A stretch of 64,000 bases of DNA, taken from the NCBI GenBank assembly GCA_026119935.1, contig JALRMH010000015.1:558001-622000 (forward strand). Direction: 5' to 3'. The translations under genes and the position numbers were made by a program. The notes under the pieces are model-generated. The model was not told where the DNA came from, did no database searches, and saw only the letters and a program-made list of their open reading frames with translations. Source of the stretch: Endothia cerciana. Taxonomy: Eukaryota; Ascomycota; Sordariomycetes; Diaporthales; Cryphonectriaceae. Positions 54,003-64,000 of the stretch are shown in pieces. How positions within the stretch are numbered: the stretch's first letter is position 1; each line of letters begins with the position of its first letter.

Positions 54003-54620
54003 TCACCTCTTCAGGAAGTCAGACAGGCTCAGTCCGAGGCCTGAGGAGGGCGCGGAGGCCTGCTTCTGGTCCAGCAGCGCCTGTAGACCGGCCTTCCGGT
54101 TCTTTGCTCTCTTCTTGCTGCTGGCATTGGCAGACACCTTGGCCGGTCCACCGGTCACTTCCGGCTGCTGGCCTTGCCGATGTTCTCTCTGCTGGACTGA
54201 TTTCCTGGGCCGTGAGATGGGTCTTGGGCCCTCCAACTTCAGCCTCGTCTCTCTGTGGCACATTGCACATGATATGACCTTCGAGATGCCACCAGGCCGG
54301 GCGTGCTTCCGTGCGGACGGAGCCGGTGCCGCCGGTGCCTTCTGAGGCTGGGGCTGGGGCTGCTTCTTGCTCTTGGACCGTGACCTGAAGGCCCTGTCCG
54401 TACTGATCTTGAGGGTGTCACCTTGGCCCGGTGTCAGGATGTGGCCGCAGCTACTGCAGACATGCTGCCGCTGGGCGTCGGCTATTGGCACATCATTCTC
54501 CACGAGCAGCTCGCTACGCCTGCGCATGAGAAAGGCAGACGTCTCCGGCGCGGCTTGAGAGAGCAGGTGGGCCGCGTCGTTCAGGAAATGAACCTGCGGG
54601 GACAGGTCTTGGAAGAGCAT
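54003..54620 (-). CDS. RNase P/MRP protein subunit of the Rpr2/Snm1/Rpp21 family
   Basis: Members bind the RNA of RNase P (tRNA 5' maturation) or RNase MRP (rRNA processing). This is an intronless ORF of 205 residues. The zinc-ribbon cysteines are CSSCGHILTPG (Cys55/Cys58) and CAMCHRETRL (Cys118/Cys121). The N-terminal helix with HFLNDAAHLLSQ is typical. The linker between the cysteine pairs contains Lys/Gln/Pro-rich sequence, and the tail is basic (SSKKRAKNRKAGLQALLDQK). Whether it is the P-specific or MRP-specific protein cannot be told here; the long basic tail resembles Snm1-type proteins. It lies 333 bp upstream of zpr1 on the same strand. Confidence 0.8.
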   Translation of the reverse strand: MLFQDLSPQVHFLNDAAHLLSQAAPETSAFLMRRRSELLVENDVPIADAQRQHVCSSCGHILTPGQGDTLKISTDRAFRSRSKSKKQPQPQPQKAPAAPAPSARKHARPGGISKVISCAMCHRETRLKLEGPRPISRPRKSVQQREHRQGQQPEVTGGPAKVSANASSKKRAKNRKAGLQALLDQKQASAPSSGLGLSLSDFLKR

Positions 54621-55057
54621 CTCGAGCCTGCGTGGTCAGGCATATGCTGAGGTCGTGAGCGAGAGGAAGAAGTTGTTGTGACTCGGGAAGCAAACTGGAA
54701 ATCAAATCGGTGAATGCGCTGTTGGTTGGCGGGTCGCGGCCGGTCCGGTGGGCTTTGTTAGCGGCGCCCTACCTGCACGGGCGCCACGGTGGCCACGGTG
54801 CAGGTAGACCCCCTGGATATCTATCCTCCTTGCTGTCCCGAAGTCCTCTCGAGATAGACTATTGCAAGGGCGCATTCTTGCTGCTCCCGAGGTTTATTCA
54901 CAGGGTCGCCAAGGTAATCTGCCGGCAAAATATTACCTGGTGGGCGCTAATCGGGAGGCTATAGCTCCTGGCGTGAGGGTGACGTTCGCTGCGATCAAAT
55001 CCTGTTCTCTCTCTGGACACCCTCTCGAATAGTATTGTGTTTTTTTCTATATTGCTC

Positions 55058-55785
55058 TCATGCTCTCTTGATCTCCCATTTGATGTCCTTGATGCTAACC
55101 TCGTCACCAGCCTTCTCGTCATAGTCGAACCACTCGCCCTCCGTCAGATCAATGCTTGTGAATTTGGTGCCAGACTCCAGCCCCTCGGCCAGCCACTCTC
55201 CCTATACGGGAACGAATCAGCCTCACGCTCCTGATGCGACATGGGTGGTCTACCTACATCTGGCCTGAAGTCGGTGAACTCAAGCCCTCGGCAGTCGAAC
55301 TCGAGGATGTTCTTGGGCTTGGCCGGCTCAGACAGCTCATATGCGGTCGGGGCAGCCTTGATGGTCGCAGAGGACTCGCGCTAGAATCATGATTTCTCAA
55401 CACCTACTAATCCTCTCTCATGGATCCTCTCCCTCTCCGCGATGCGCACCTTGCAGTTCTTGCACTTGAAGACAAAATTGGCCTCGCCCCGGCTGCCACT
55501 CATCTCATTTTGCTCCTGACAGCCACGTTAGCGGGCGGACTTGGTGAGGGGGGGGGGGGGAGAGGGAAGTCCCACGTACAAACCGGCTCACTCCGACCCA
55601 GTTCGCGTGAGTCTCCCTGCATGATGTGCACTGGACCTGGAAGGTGTACCAGAACGGATTGGCTTCAGAGTCGTCCGGGCGAAGATTGGTGACCCTGGAA
55701 GAACTTCAGCAAGATGCGTGGCATGACCCTCCAAACGGGCACGCACTTACCCGCCCAACTCAGCGGTGATACTGAGAGCTAACAT
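55058..55785 (-). CDS. CXXC zinc-ribbon protein, UPF0587/CZIB (C1orf123) family
   Basis: This is a small conserved eukaryotic zinc-binding protein; the human relative CZIB is linked to mitochondrial and copper/redox biology, but the function is not settled. The model is complement(join(55058..55201, 55258..55380, 55450..55515, 55580..55694, 55751..55785)), 160 residues, matching the family length. All four introns are GT-AG and restore MLALSITAELGGVTNLRPDD, CTSCRETHANW, CKNCKRESSATIKAAPTAYE, LEFDCRGLEFTDFRPD and GEWLAEGLESGTKF. Cys34/Cys37 and Cys68/Cys71 form the zinc site. The terminal exon carries the family's WFDYDEKAGDEVSIKDI block. It is divergent from the PPR-type gene by 338 bp. Confidence 0.93.
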
Positions 55786-56123
55786 GTCGAGTCGAAGAGA
55801 GAAGCGGTAGGTCGACCTCGAGTCCGTAGTGGGCTTGTATCCTGATCAAGTCGCCGGGAGTTAACAGGCAGCTTTGCCGAAGTTGTCCCACCAAAGACTG
55901 GCAGGCTTCTGGGAGCCCGTTTGGCGGGGTATTTCTCTCCAGGGTCATGGGGTCTGCCCTGAGCACGTTCGGTGCAGCCCGATCTAGACTCAGTCCATCG
56001 CCAACGCCGAATTTTAGGGAGCACGCGCCTTGCCGACCATCGCGCAGGACCAACGACGTCTCTCACCACTGCCGGACCTGCAACTCACGAGCAGCCGGTG
56101 TACCCCTCCGCAATGCCCCCGAC

Positions 56124-58433
56124 ATGCAGTCACTCTGGTCCCGAGCTGCTCAAGCTCGCATCCGCACCTATAGGGCCTGCGCACACGTCTCCTCGACCAC
56201 CGCAATAAGACGGACCGCCACCGCCGTCGACCGCCTGCGCAAACCCAACCACACCCAGGTCTTCACGGCCTTGTACACCACCAACCCCGGCGCCGCCACG
56301 GCGATCGATGGTCCCCCCAGGGATGGACGCCTCAATAGGCTGGGCAGGACGGTCGAGCACGAGCGGCAGGATCTTGGCCAGCTACGGCAGGCACCCTCGC
56401 TGGACCGGCAGCATGTCGAGAACTCCTCGCGGCCCGCCATGAAGCGGGTCCGGGCGCCTATGAGCGCCATTGAGGCGCTGAACTCGATCTGCAAGATGGA
56501 CGATGCGCTCACGCGGTATCATCAGAGCCAGCGCCAGCTTTACGTCTTCCTGCGCACCATACACCGTACCTACGATCCCGAAGAGAAGCTGGGCAACCGC
56601 TATGTCGACTACCTGGGCGCGAACCTCGATGCCGTCGACGCAGCCGTGAGGCAGGAAGCGAGAGACGAGAACATTATCGGGATGAGAGAGCCCATGACGA
56701 GTCTACAGTTCGAGAGATATCATATCATGATCAACAGCATGGTCGACAAGCTGATCGCGCAGTCCTACTACGACGAGCTCCCAAACGATCCTGATAAGGC
56801 GCGGCGGAACCTCAACAGCCTAGACTCTGCCTGGACCGCGATTCGGATGCTTCGCTCAGAAGGCTACCCGCGATACAACCATCCGAGCGTCGACCCCGCT
56901 GCGAGCAAGCAGTCGCGAGACCAGCTGACCGATATGATCCGGACGCTCTTTGACATGTGGGGAACGGACAAGGCGGCCAAGCCCAAGTTCCAGGTCGCCA
57001 AGATCTGCTACAACCTGCTCGTTTGCCCCATGCCACCGAGTATCCACCACTATAACCTCCTGATGCTGGGCTTCATAAGGAAGAAGATGCATAATCTCGT
57101 CGACATCGTGGTAGAGTCACTTCTGGAAGACAGCCGTTTTCGGCCCACAACACAGACCATCGTTTGTTTCCTGCTCCATTACCGGCAGAAACGAGATGTA
57201 CACGGTTTCTACAACATCATCCGCCGCATGATGGCGATCGATAACCGAGGCATGCTCATCAGGCGCAGGTGGTATGAAGATGTGGTCAAGATACCAGCCT
57301 TGCACAGATGGGCAAGGCACCCCGAGGTGACCACGTCCTTGAAGGCGAATTGGGTTATTGAACGGCCAGCCCGCAGCCAGGACATATATGAGGCTCTGGT
57401 CTCGGGGCTGCTTAGTTTTGGTCGCGTCAAAGACGCGGTCAAGATCTTCGTTGGTTCCCTCCAGGAGAGGGTAGGTACGAGCGTGGAACTTTTCACGTAT
57501 ATGCTGAAGCAGTGCCTGTATACGCTCGACACCTCCGCGGCGGACATATTATTACGAGGACTCATCGACAATACTCCGATCGTGGTGTCGCTGATGCTCA
57601 GGAGTAACTGTCCAGCGAGGCTGGCCGAGCAGCTTTACCCGATCCTGAACATGGGTAAGCCGCCCAGCTGGCCTTTCTCCGAGGAACGGGCACAAATAAC
57701 CTGGTCTTCGGGAACGATGGCGATTTCCTCCCAAGATAAGGGCAGGATCCGACTTCTGTCCACCGCCCTGTTCATACGGCAGGCTGAGACTCAGTTGAGC
57801 CGACTGAACAAGGTCATCCGCCGCGCCAGGTCTATGTTGAATGTTAGACATCCCGAGGCGAGGACCGCTATTGCCCTCTGCGGGATCAGCGAGCTGAACG
57901 AACTTCGGCGACACCATGAGAAGGTGGCGGGCAAGCTATTAAAACACCAAGTGCTACTCAAGGTGACCAAACTTCTCGAGTCCAGAACTTGGGATATTGC
58001 GCCTGGCAGGATCGAAGCCATTTACCACCGCGTGGTTGGGGTACTCGAGAGTCACATGCCGCATCCGGCCAAGGCAGGCGGCTACGAAAGGTCAGAGCAC
58101 ATTGGAGAGATCGGTGAAGTGGCTGACTACTGGCTCAAATACAGGATCAGCAAGATCCAAGGGGACAAGAGCGACGTGCGCCGCCTGATGCTCGATGCCG
58201 AGCTGGCGTGCGTTGTTGGGCACAGACTGAGGATGGACTCACTGCGACTGCTGTCGCCCGAGATGGCATGGATGTCGACGGATCACAGCGAGGCCCAGGA
58301 ATCGATAGCTGCTCGTGATGGGGTAGACCACGAGGGCGAGGATCGGGCGGGCGGGCGCAGCCTGTGGCCCAGGGCGGAGACGGGAGCCTTCTGGGGTGCT
58401 ACTTCGGCTGGGCCGGCTGCGCGGGTCGGTTGA
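56124..58433 (+). CDS. Mitochondrial pentatricopeptide-type (PPR-like) protein
   Basis: The frame is open from 55947, but the start at 56124 is preferred because it gives an Arg/Ser/Ala-rich, acid-free N terminus (MQSLWSRAAQARIRTYRACA) typical of a mitochondrial presequence. The product has 769 residues; the longer form would have 828. The middle is all-helical with PPR-like pairs, for example PPSIHHYNLLMLGFIRKKMH, RPTTQTIVCFLLHYRQKRDV and QDIYEALVSGLLSFGRVKDA. Fungal proteins of this kind act in mitochondrial RNA processing, translation or complex I assembly. Which of these applies cannot be read from the sequence. No catalytic domain was seen. The last ~60 residues are low-complexity. Confidence 0.75.
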   Translation: MQSLWSRAAQARIRTYRACAHVSSTTAIRRTATAVDRLRKPNHTQVFTALYTTNPGAATAIDGPPRDGRLNRLGRTVEHERQDLGQLRQAPSLDRQHVENSSRPAMKRVRAPMSAIEALNSICKMDDALTRYHQSQRQLYVFLRTIHRTYDPEEKLGNRYVDYLGANLDAVDAAVRQEARDENIIGMREPMTSLQFERYHIMINSMVDKLIAQSYYDELPNDPDKARRNLNSLDSAWTAIRMLRSEGYPRYNHPSVDPAASKQSRDQLTDMIRTLFDMWGTDKAAKPKFQVAKICYNLLVCPMPPSIHHYNLLMLGFIRKKMHNLVDIVVESLLEDSRFRPTTQTIVCFLLHYRQKRDVHGFYNIIRRMMAIDNRGMLIRRRWYEDVVKIPALHRWARHPEVTTSLKANWVIERPARSQDIYEALVSGLLSFGRVKDAVKIFVGSLQERVGTSVELFTYMLKQCLYTLDTSAADILLRGLIDNTPIVVSLMLRSNCPARLAEQLYPILNMGKPPSWPFSEERAQITWSSGTMAISSQDKGRIRLLSTALFIRQAETQLSRLNKVIRRARSMLNVRHPEARTAIALCGISELNELRRHHEKVAGKLLKHQVLLKVTKLLESRTWDIAPGRIEAIYHRVVGVLESHMPHPAKAGGYERSEHIGEIGEVADYWLKYRISKIQGDKSDVRRLMLDAELACVVGHRLRMDSLRLLSPEMAWMSTDHSEAQESIAARDGVDHEGEDRAGGRSLWPRAETGAFWGATSAGPAARVG

Positions 58434-60562
58434 TCTACGAGAAGGGCCACGCCGGGCCGGTCTCCATGGTGGGGGAGATGTGATCTGCGCTTTGAGAAGT
58501 GACTGATCTCAGAACACACCGCAGACCGTACTTTGTATATACCTGACATGTCATCTGTACACGCATGTATCCAATCCGGAAGGACGAGCCAAAGTTCGTG
58601 TATCTGGACCCCTAGCGAAACTCTACCGCCTCGTTCGCGGATCCCATCAGCCCTGCGTGAGAGACGTGCCGCGGCCCACGGAGCAGGGACCCTGAATATG
58701 CGGGCGACATTCGACCGGCTCCATCCCGGCGGAGTGGATTCCCAGTGACACATCGCAGCCACCGAAACTGGGACAAGAGACACGAGAAGTGTCTCAATTC
58801 CGAACCGCGCTCGTCATGTGGTCGTCAAGTCTGCGACACAAAGATTCATCACGAGGCCGCCCTCCGAAGGCTCTGGGTGAGAGACGGCGGGCCTCGGCGC
58901 CCCGTTGTGCCTGACTAGTGCCAAGTTTCCAAGGGCTTGGGAATTTCAGGGTCCTGATCGGTGCCAGCCTCCCCCACAATCCTCCTCTCGGATCCATCGG
59001 CGTCGGGTCGCGCGCTCTCCCCAGGGTTGGCCAGATATCTACGGCTTCAGTGATACGCGCTCTGCAGTAGCCCGCGAGCGGTGTGCAGCCGTTCGTTAGG
59101 GGGTCTCGAGGAAGGAAAGAGCCGAGATGGCCCTGCGGAGGGAGGGTTGCCGTGCTTATTGGCGCCAGGCTGTTCATTGCATGCGGCGGAGGTGGCCCGG
59201 CGAGCCCCCCCTGGTGGTTATGTGCGTTGTTGTGTGGGTATCACGACGTCAACAAACAAAGGGTGTGGGCCGAGATGCAGGATGCGGGAGAGAACAGCTG
59301 CGAGCCGCTGCGAGCCGCTGCGAACCCCCCCCCCCCTCCAATGTTCCCCCAAGGCCAGGACAAACTTCAGGGTCGCAGATCAAGACAACGTCCCCAAGGG
59401 GCCGAATCGGACCAGTAGGGATCGTCCGCAAAACCACGGACGGCCGCAACTGAACCTGACTGGACCCCCCCCCCCCGCCCCTGAAAGCTACAGTAACTCT
59501 CTGGTGGTCCCATCGCGGGCCAGACGAGTGCGCAGACAAGGGGGGCTGGAGGAGGGTGGAACTAGACCTGATTCCCAGTTTTCACGTCCCTGTCCAGGCT
59601 AAGCCTGTGTGTGGCCCCCTCCGAGGCAGAACCCATATGGACTCAACCAGTTCAAGGGCGCTGGAAACAGAATAAAAACTCGCGGCCGGGGAGATATCAT
59701 CCTCCTCGCCTCCCATCACCTTTTCCCTTGTTTTTTCTCGGTCTTGTTCAAGGTAGATCCCCACTTGTCGTAAGAGAGGGGAACAGTCATCAGGGACGGC
59801 TATTCCCCGGATCTTTGAAGAGAAGAGCGAGGGAAAGGAGAGAACAGCTCGAGTGGTACAGAAAGGAGGTATCACCTTGTCCTCTTCTCGACTCTACTCT
59901 CCTTTCTCCCCGGGCCGTTCCGCGAGACGGAAAACGTGTCTCTATACCTGCATTTCAATGGCCGAGCCCCTGAGTTATCCGACGTCATTCTTGTCCCGTC
60001 CGACATCCCAACAGCGGGAAGGTTCTGGCCCTGCGCGCCATCGACTTGACAGATCAACGAACCTAGGCTGGAACCGCGTTCTTGAAAGCAGACGAGACCA
60101 GACCCCTTAGCCCTGCCGCCGCTCGCCTCTTATCTTTCTCGCCCTCTCAGACTCTGTGTGCCTCACTCAGCTCAGCTTCTGGTCGTCAGAAATTTCACCC
60201 TGCTGGCCCTCGCGCGTCCGAATTATTCACAACTTCCTAGGGTCATACCTATTTGCCTGAGTACCCTTTGATTCTTCGAGGCTTCTTCTCACAAACCCAA
60301 GATGCAGACTCTCGATTCCCTTTAGTAGGCCCCCCGTGGCCCTGCCAGGTCACACCAGTTCCTGGAGCCCCGCGGCGACCATAGGGCTATAGTCCACAAC
60401 ATCAGCCTGGGGTCCTCCGTTCGCTTGCCTCTCGTCGGTCTTGACGATTGTTGAAGTGGCTGTGGCTGAATCGTGGTCTGGACCTCCACGACTACGTGCA
60501 CCACCTCAAAGTAGACTCACATCGACGCCACCAACACAAAATTATATCCCAAATCTGCAAAG
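58434..60562. other. Intergenic region and long leader upstream of gde1
   Basis: The first half has no recognised feature apart from C-runs near 59327-59338 and 59465-59476. From about 59690 to 60560 the sequence becomes C/T-rich with few purine tracts, like a long fungal 5' leader. Short ORFs here are not recognisable. Confidence 0.5.
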
Positions 60563-63500
60563 ATGAAGTTTGGAAGGACGTATGTGCCCCCCCTTCTACT
60601 CTACCCCCCCCCCCAACAAGAGTATCGGCCTCAAGCTGACAAAAACCCAACAGCCTCCCACGCAACCAGGTGCCCGAGTGGGCGTCTGCCTACATCAACT
60701 ACAAGGGCCTCAAGAAGCTCATCAAGGCCGCGGCCTTGGCCTCGCAGAATGGCGAAAAGGCCGACCTGGCTGAGTTCTTCTTCGCGCTGGACCGGAACCT
60801 GGAGGACGTCGACTCCTTCTACAACAAGAAGTTCTCCGACGCCTGCCGCCGCCTCAAGCTGCTGCAGGACCGCTACGGCAAGATGCCCGACGTCGGCGAC
60901 CTGGACGTCGACGAGACCGAGGAGCTCATGGGCGCGCTGCTGGAGCTGCGCTCTCAGTTCAGGAAGCTGCAGTGGTTCGGCGAGATCAACCGGAGGGGTT
61001 TCGCCAAGATCACGAAGAAGCTGGACAAGAAGGTGCCCAACTCGGCGACGCAGCACCGGTATATCGCTACCAAGGTCGACCCGAGGCCGTTTGCTAAGGA
61101 CAACACTATCGCACGGCTCCTGAGCGATATCAACAAGTGGCTGTCGGCGCTCGGCGATGCTCAGAATCTGGATGACAACAGGTCTGAGAGGTCTATCAGA
61201 TCTCTTGGGCGGGCGTCTGCAAAGGCTATGCTGACCGTCCCTTCGACGCTCTTGGATCAGCTGGACCAGGCCATCCGGGATGACGACGTGGGAGTTCTCG
61301 AGGCGCGCCTGGCCGACACGAACTTGGCCCTGTTGGAAGCCCCGGCTCAGGGCTTGCTGCTCAACCTCCTGCAGAGATCCATCTCTAGCCGATCGAAGAA
61401 GTCGATAGAGTACCTTCTCTCGCACATCAAGACACTTGACGAGCCGGACGACATCAACGAGCGGAACTGCATCCACCGTCTCGTCATCCATATCGGCCGC
61501 ACCAAGTCGAACAAAGCCGGGGAGAACGAAGCACCCACCTACCCCTTCCCCTCGGGTAACCACTACGCCTCCCAGTACATCACCCCCGTAGCATCGCCCG
61601 CAGGTTCTCCCCAGGCCGAGACAAAGGAGAAGCTCTTGGACAGGAACGATGAGGCCGTCGATGTCCTGATCTACCTCCTGAACAGGCTCCCCGAGCACCA
61701 GCGCCCCGCGCTGAGCTTGAGCGACTCATTTGGCCGCCTGCCTCTTCATTATGCCGCCCAGTTCGGGTTTGTGGTGGTCTGCCAGATTATCATGGAGAAG
61801 ATGCAGCAGTGGGGCCAGTTCAATGTAGAAGAGGGCATAGACGCCCCAGACTGGCAGGACAAGGAGGGCAATGCGCCGCTACATCTCAGCGTCATCGGCG
61901 GTCATGCGTTGACGACCCAGGCCCTCCTCCAGGGTGAGAATTGGCGAGGGCCGAACGAGGACAAGACGGCCATGAGACGAGCGGTTTCCAAGTCGAGTGC
62001 GGTCCTGGCCATCGCCGCCAAGGCAAACTTCAAGCGGATCGTCAAGCTGCTGGTAGAAGCAGGCGTGGACATCAACTGGCAGGACAGCTCTGGCGAGACG
62101 GCACTGCACATCGCTGCCAGATTCGGTCATGGCGAGTGTGCGCGTGTCCTGACCGAGGGCACGGACGAGCAGAAAGCCGACCTGGAGCTTGTGGAGAAGA
62201 ACTTCAACTGGACACCGCTTCACATCGCCGCTGTGGATGGACACCTAGAGGTCGCGAGGCTGCTGGTCGAGGCCGGCGCCGACGTGGACAAGCTCGACTC
62301 GTCCGGCTGGACGGCCAAGGAGCATGCCGCTCTGAGGGGCCACCTGCCCATCGCCCGCCTCCTGAAGGAGAACACCCGTGTGGATGAGATTGTGTCGACC
62401 AACGGCGAGGATGGACAGACTACCAACAACACCGGTACCTCGCCACCAGAAGTCTCGTCCCTGGGCGACCGACGATCTAACGGGACATCACGGGCTGCCG
62501 AGCCCGTCAAGACATTCGGGCATCGATACCTGAAGGACGAGAGCTTGGTCCTGGTCAGCCTTGGCTCTATGGACATGCGTAAGGACGTTGATGCTGTCAA
62601 GCTTGACCGGGTCCCGCTCAACGAGGCCCACACCACGCAGCTGGACACTGCCCTGTCCGTCGTGGTATCCGCGAACGGCGCGCAGGGTGAGCCGACTATT
62701 ATCGACCTGCCTGTCCACGAGAACATCTCCACGGAGCCAATTGTGTTCACAGCCAGGGACGCTGCGAAGGTGAAGCTGCTTTTCGACATCGTGCCAACCT
62801 ACTCCGGCAACGAGAAGAACAAGATCGGCAGGGGTGTCGCCCTCCTCTCCAGCGTACGACCTTCTGTCGGCTCCAAGCGGATGAACCTCCAGGGTGACGT
62901 CTGCGTGCCGGTCATGTCATCCGCCACCCTCGAAGTGATCGGCACCGTCAACTTCAACTTCCTCGTCATCACGCCCTTCTCCCACCCCAACATGGAGGTC
63001 ACCTCGTGGCAGACCTATTGGAAGAAGCTCGCCTCGACGATGGTCATCGGCCACCGCGGCCTCGGCAAGAACGTCACCAGCAACCGCTCCCTCCAGCTGG
63101 GCGAGAATACCGTCGAGTCCTTCATCGCAGCCGCCAACCTCGGCGCGCAGTACGTTGAGTTTGACGTCCAGCTGACCAAGGACCATGTACCCGTCATTTA
63201 CCACGACTTCCTCGTCAGCGAAACAGGCATCGACGCCCCCGTGCACACCTTGACCCTTGAACAGTTCCTGCACATCAACCCGGACGCGCGACGACTCAAC
63301 GGGAAGGAGATGCTCAACCAGACGCTGGAGCGGCACAAGGTCACGACGGGCACCAACGGCGTCCGCAGCGTCTCGCCCGGCCCGAGGCAGCGGTCCATGT
63401 CGGTCGGGTACGGCGTGGGGAACTCCCTGGCCGACGGTGGGGTGGCCGTGGCGGATGAGAGGATGAAGCACACGCGCGACTTCAAGGAGAAGGGCTACAA

Positions 63501-64000
63501 GGGCAACTCGCGGGGCAACTTCATCCAGGCGCCGTTCGCGACGCTCGAGGACCTGTTCAGGGACCTGCCGCAGGGCGTCGGGTTCAACATCGAGATGAAG
63601 TACCCGATGCTGCACGAGAGCGAGGAGCACGAGATGGACGCGTACGCGGTCGAGCTCAACTCGTTCTGCGACACGGTGCTCACAAAGGTGTACGACCTGG
63701 CCGGCGGGCGCCACATCATCTTCAGCAGCTTCAACCCGGACATCTGCCTCTGCCTGAGCTTCAAGCAGCCCAACTTCCCCATCATGTTCCTCTCCGACTC
63801 TGGCACGAGCCCCGTCGGCGACGTCCGCGCGAGCTCCCTCCAGGAGGCGATCCGCTTCGCGAGCCGGTGGAACCTGCTGGGCATCGTGAGCAACACGGGG
63901 CCCTTCACCAACTCGCCGCGGCTGGTGAGGGTGGTCAAGCAGCACGGGCTGGTGTGCGTCAGCTACGGCTCGGAGAATAACGATCCGCTTTTGGTGCAGG
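60563..64000 (+). CDS. gde1: SPX-ankyrin-GDPD protein Gde1 (glycerophosphocholine phosphodiesterase), C-terminal end missing
   Basis: Gde1 hydrolyses glycerophosphocholine to glycerol 3-phosphate and choline in the cytosol and is tied to phosphate supply through its SPX domain. The model is join(60563..60579, 60654..>64000), about 1,121 residues before the window ends. Exon 1 encodes MKFGRT; the 74-nt intron restores MKFGRTLPRNQVPEWASAYI, the SPX start. SPX covers about residues 1-170, ankyrin repeats about 355-585 (DSFGRLPLHYAAQFGF, SGETALHIAARFGHGECA, NWTPLHIAAVDGHLEVARLL), and GDPD starts near 800. The GDPD catalytic residues are present (GHRGLGK, ENTVESF, EFDVQLTKD, YHDF). The relative Pho81/Nuc-2 has the same layout, but its SPX start differs and its GDPD is degenerate, so Gde1 is preferred. 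Confidence 0.92.

Noticed and set aside
60631..61698. 355-codon minus-strand ORF opposite gde1 (and a 342-codon one at 62917-63945)
   Set aside because: Both lie antisense to clearly conserved SPX/GDPD coding sequence; GC-rich third positions keep the opposite strand free of stops. No family features.
1..64000. CRISPR arrays, rRNA operons, complete transposons or bacterial-type mobile elements
   Set aside because: No regularly spaced direct repeats, no rRNA sequence, and no transposase or reverse-transcriptase motifs were seen on either strand.

Overview
The window is nuclear DNA of a filamentous ascomycete, most likely a Sordariomycete. The evidence is compact genes with short introns (mostly 55-160 nt) with GTRNGT donors and CTRAY-type branch points, a typical fungal gene repertoire, long GC-rich intergenic stretches and an intron-bearing tRNA-Leu. 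No bacterial, viral or CRISPR signal was seen. The species cannot be named from the sequence alone.

Layout, left to right. 1-5590 (-): N-terminal ~1,840 residues of a giant HECT E3 ubiquitin ligase (Tom1/Ptr1/HUWE1), running off the left edge. 7912-9107 (+): ribose-phosphate pyrophosphokinase. 11110-12342 (-): ribosomal protein eS6, divergent from 12811-14213 (+), the diphthamide enzyme Dph1. 14726-15178 (-): Ctf8. 15917-16849 (+): an AsaB/GA4-desaturase-like enzyme. 16850-18876: gene relics, a diverged tandem repeat and a second copy of the VMA2 3' end. 18877-20755 (-): V-ATPase subunit B in seven exons, divergent from 21391-23043 (+), the spliceosomal cyclophilin Cwc27. 24775-27264 (+): heat-shock factor Hsf1 with a 24-glutamine tract and a long upstream ORF in its leader. 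30194-31567 (-): an arrestin-fold protein. 33897-34627 (+): a PPIL3/Cyp10-type cyclophilin with a GC-AG intron.

34.6-43.1 kb is the accessory part. It holds a tRNA-Leu(UAG), a hairpin cluster, microsatellites, and several damaged coding sequences: a frameshifted DDB1 N-terminal fragment, a GIY-YIG-like ORF with apparent frameshifts, and two unidentified relics. Damage is mainly by indels, so this looks like a gene graveyard between conserved blocks.

43.2-64 kb returns to conserved genes. They are the tRNA-splicing endonuclease subunit Sen54 with an RGG tail, an unnamed protein with two copies of a ~85-residue domain, the eEF1A chaperone Zpr1, a Rpr2/Snm1-type RNase P/MRP subunit, a CXXC zinc-ribbon protein (UPF0587/CZIB), a mitochondrial PPR-type protein, and the SPX-ankyrin-GDPD protein Gde1, which runs off the right edge.

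Functionally the block is housekeeping. Many genes concern translation and RNA (eS6, Dph1 on eEF2, Zpr1 on eEF1A, Sen54, Snm1/Rpr2, Cwc27, PPR protein) and the rest proteostasis (Tom1, Hsf1, cyclophilins), nucleotide and phosphate metabolism (Prs, Gde1) and vacuolar acidification (Vma2). There is no convincing biosynthetic cluster or defence system. The most unusual items are the VMA2 3'-end echo, the two-domain unnamed protein, the hairpin cluster beside the tRNA, and the clustered pseudogenes.
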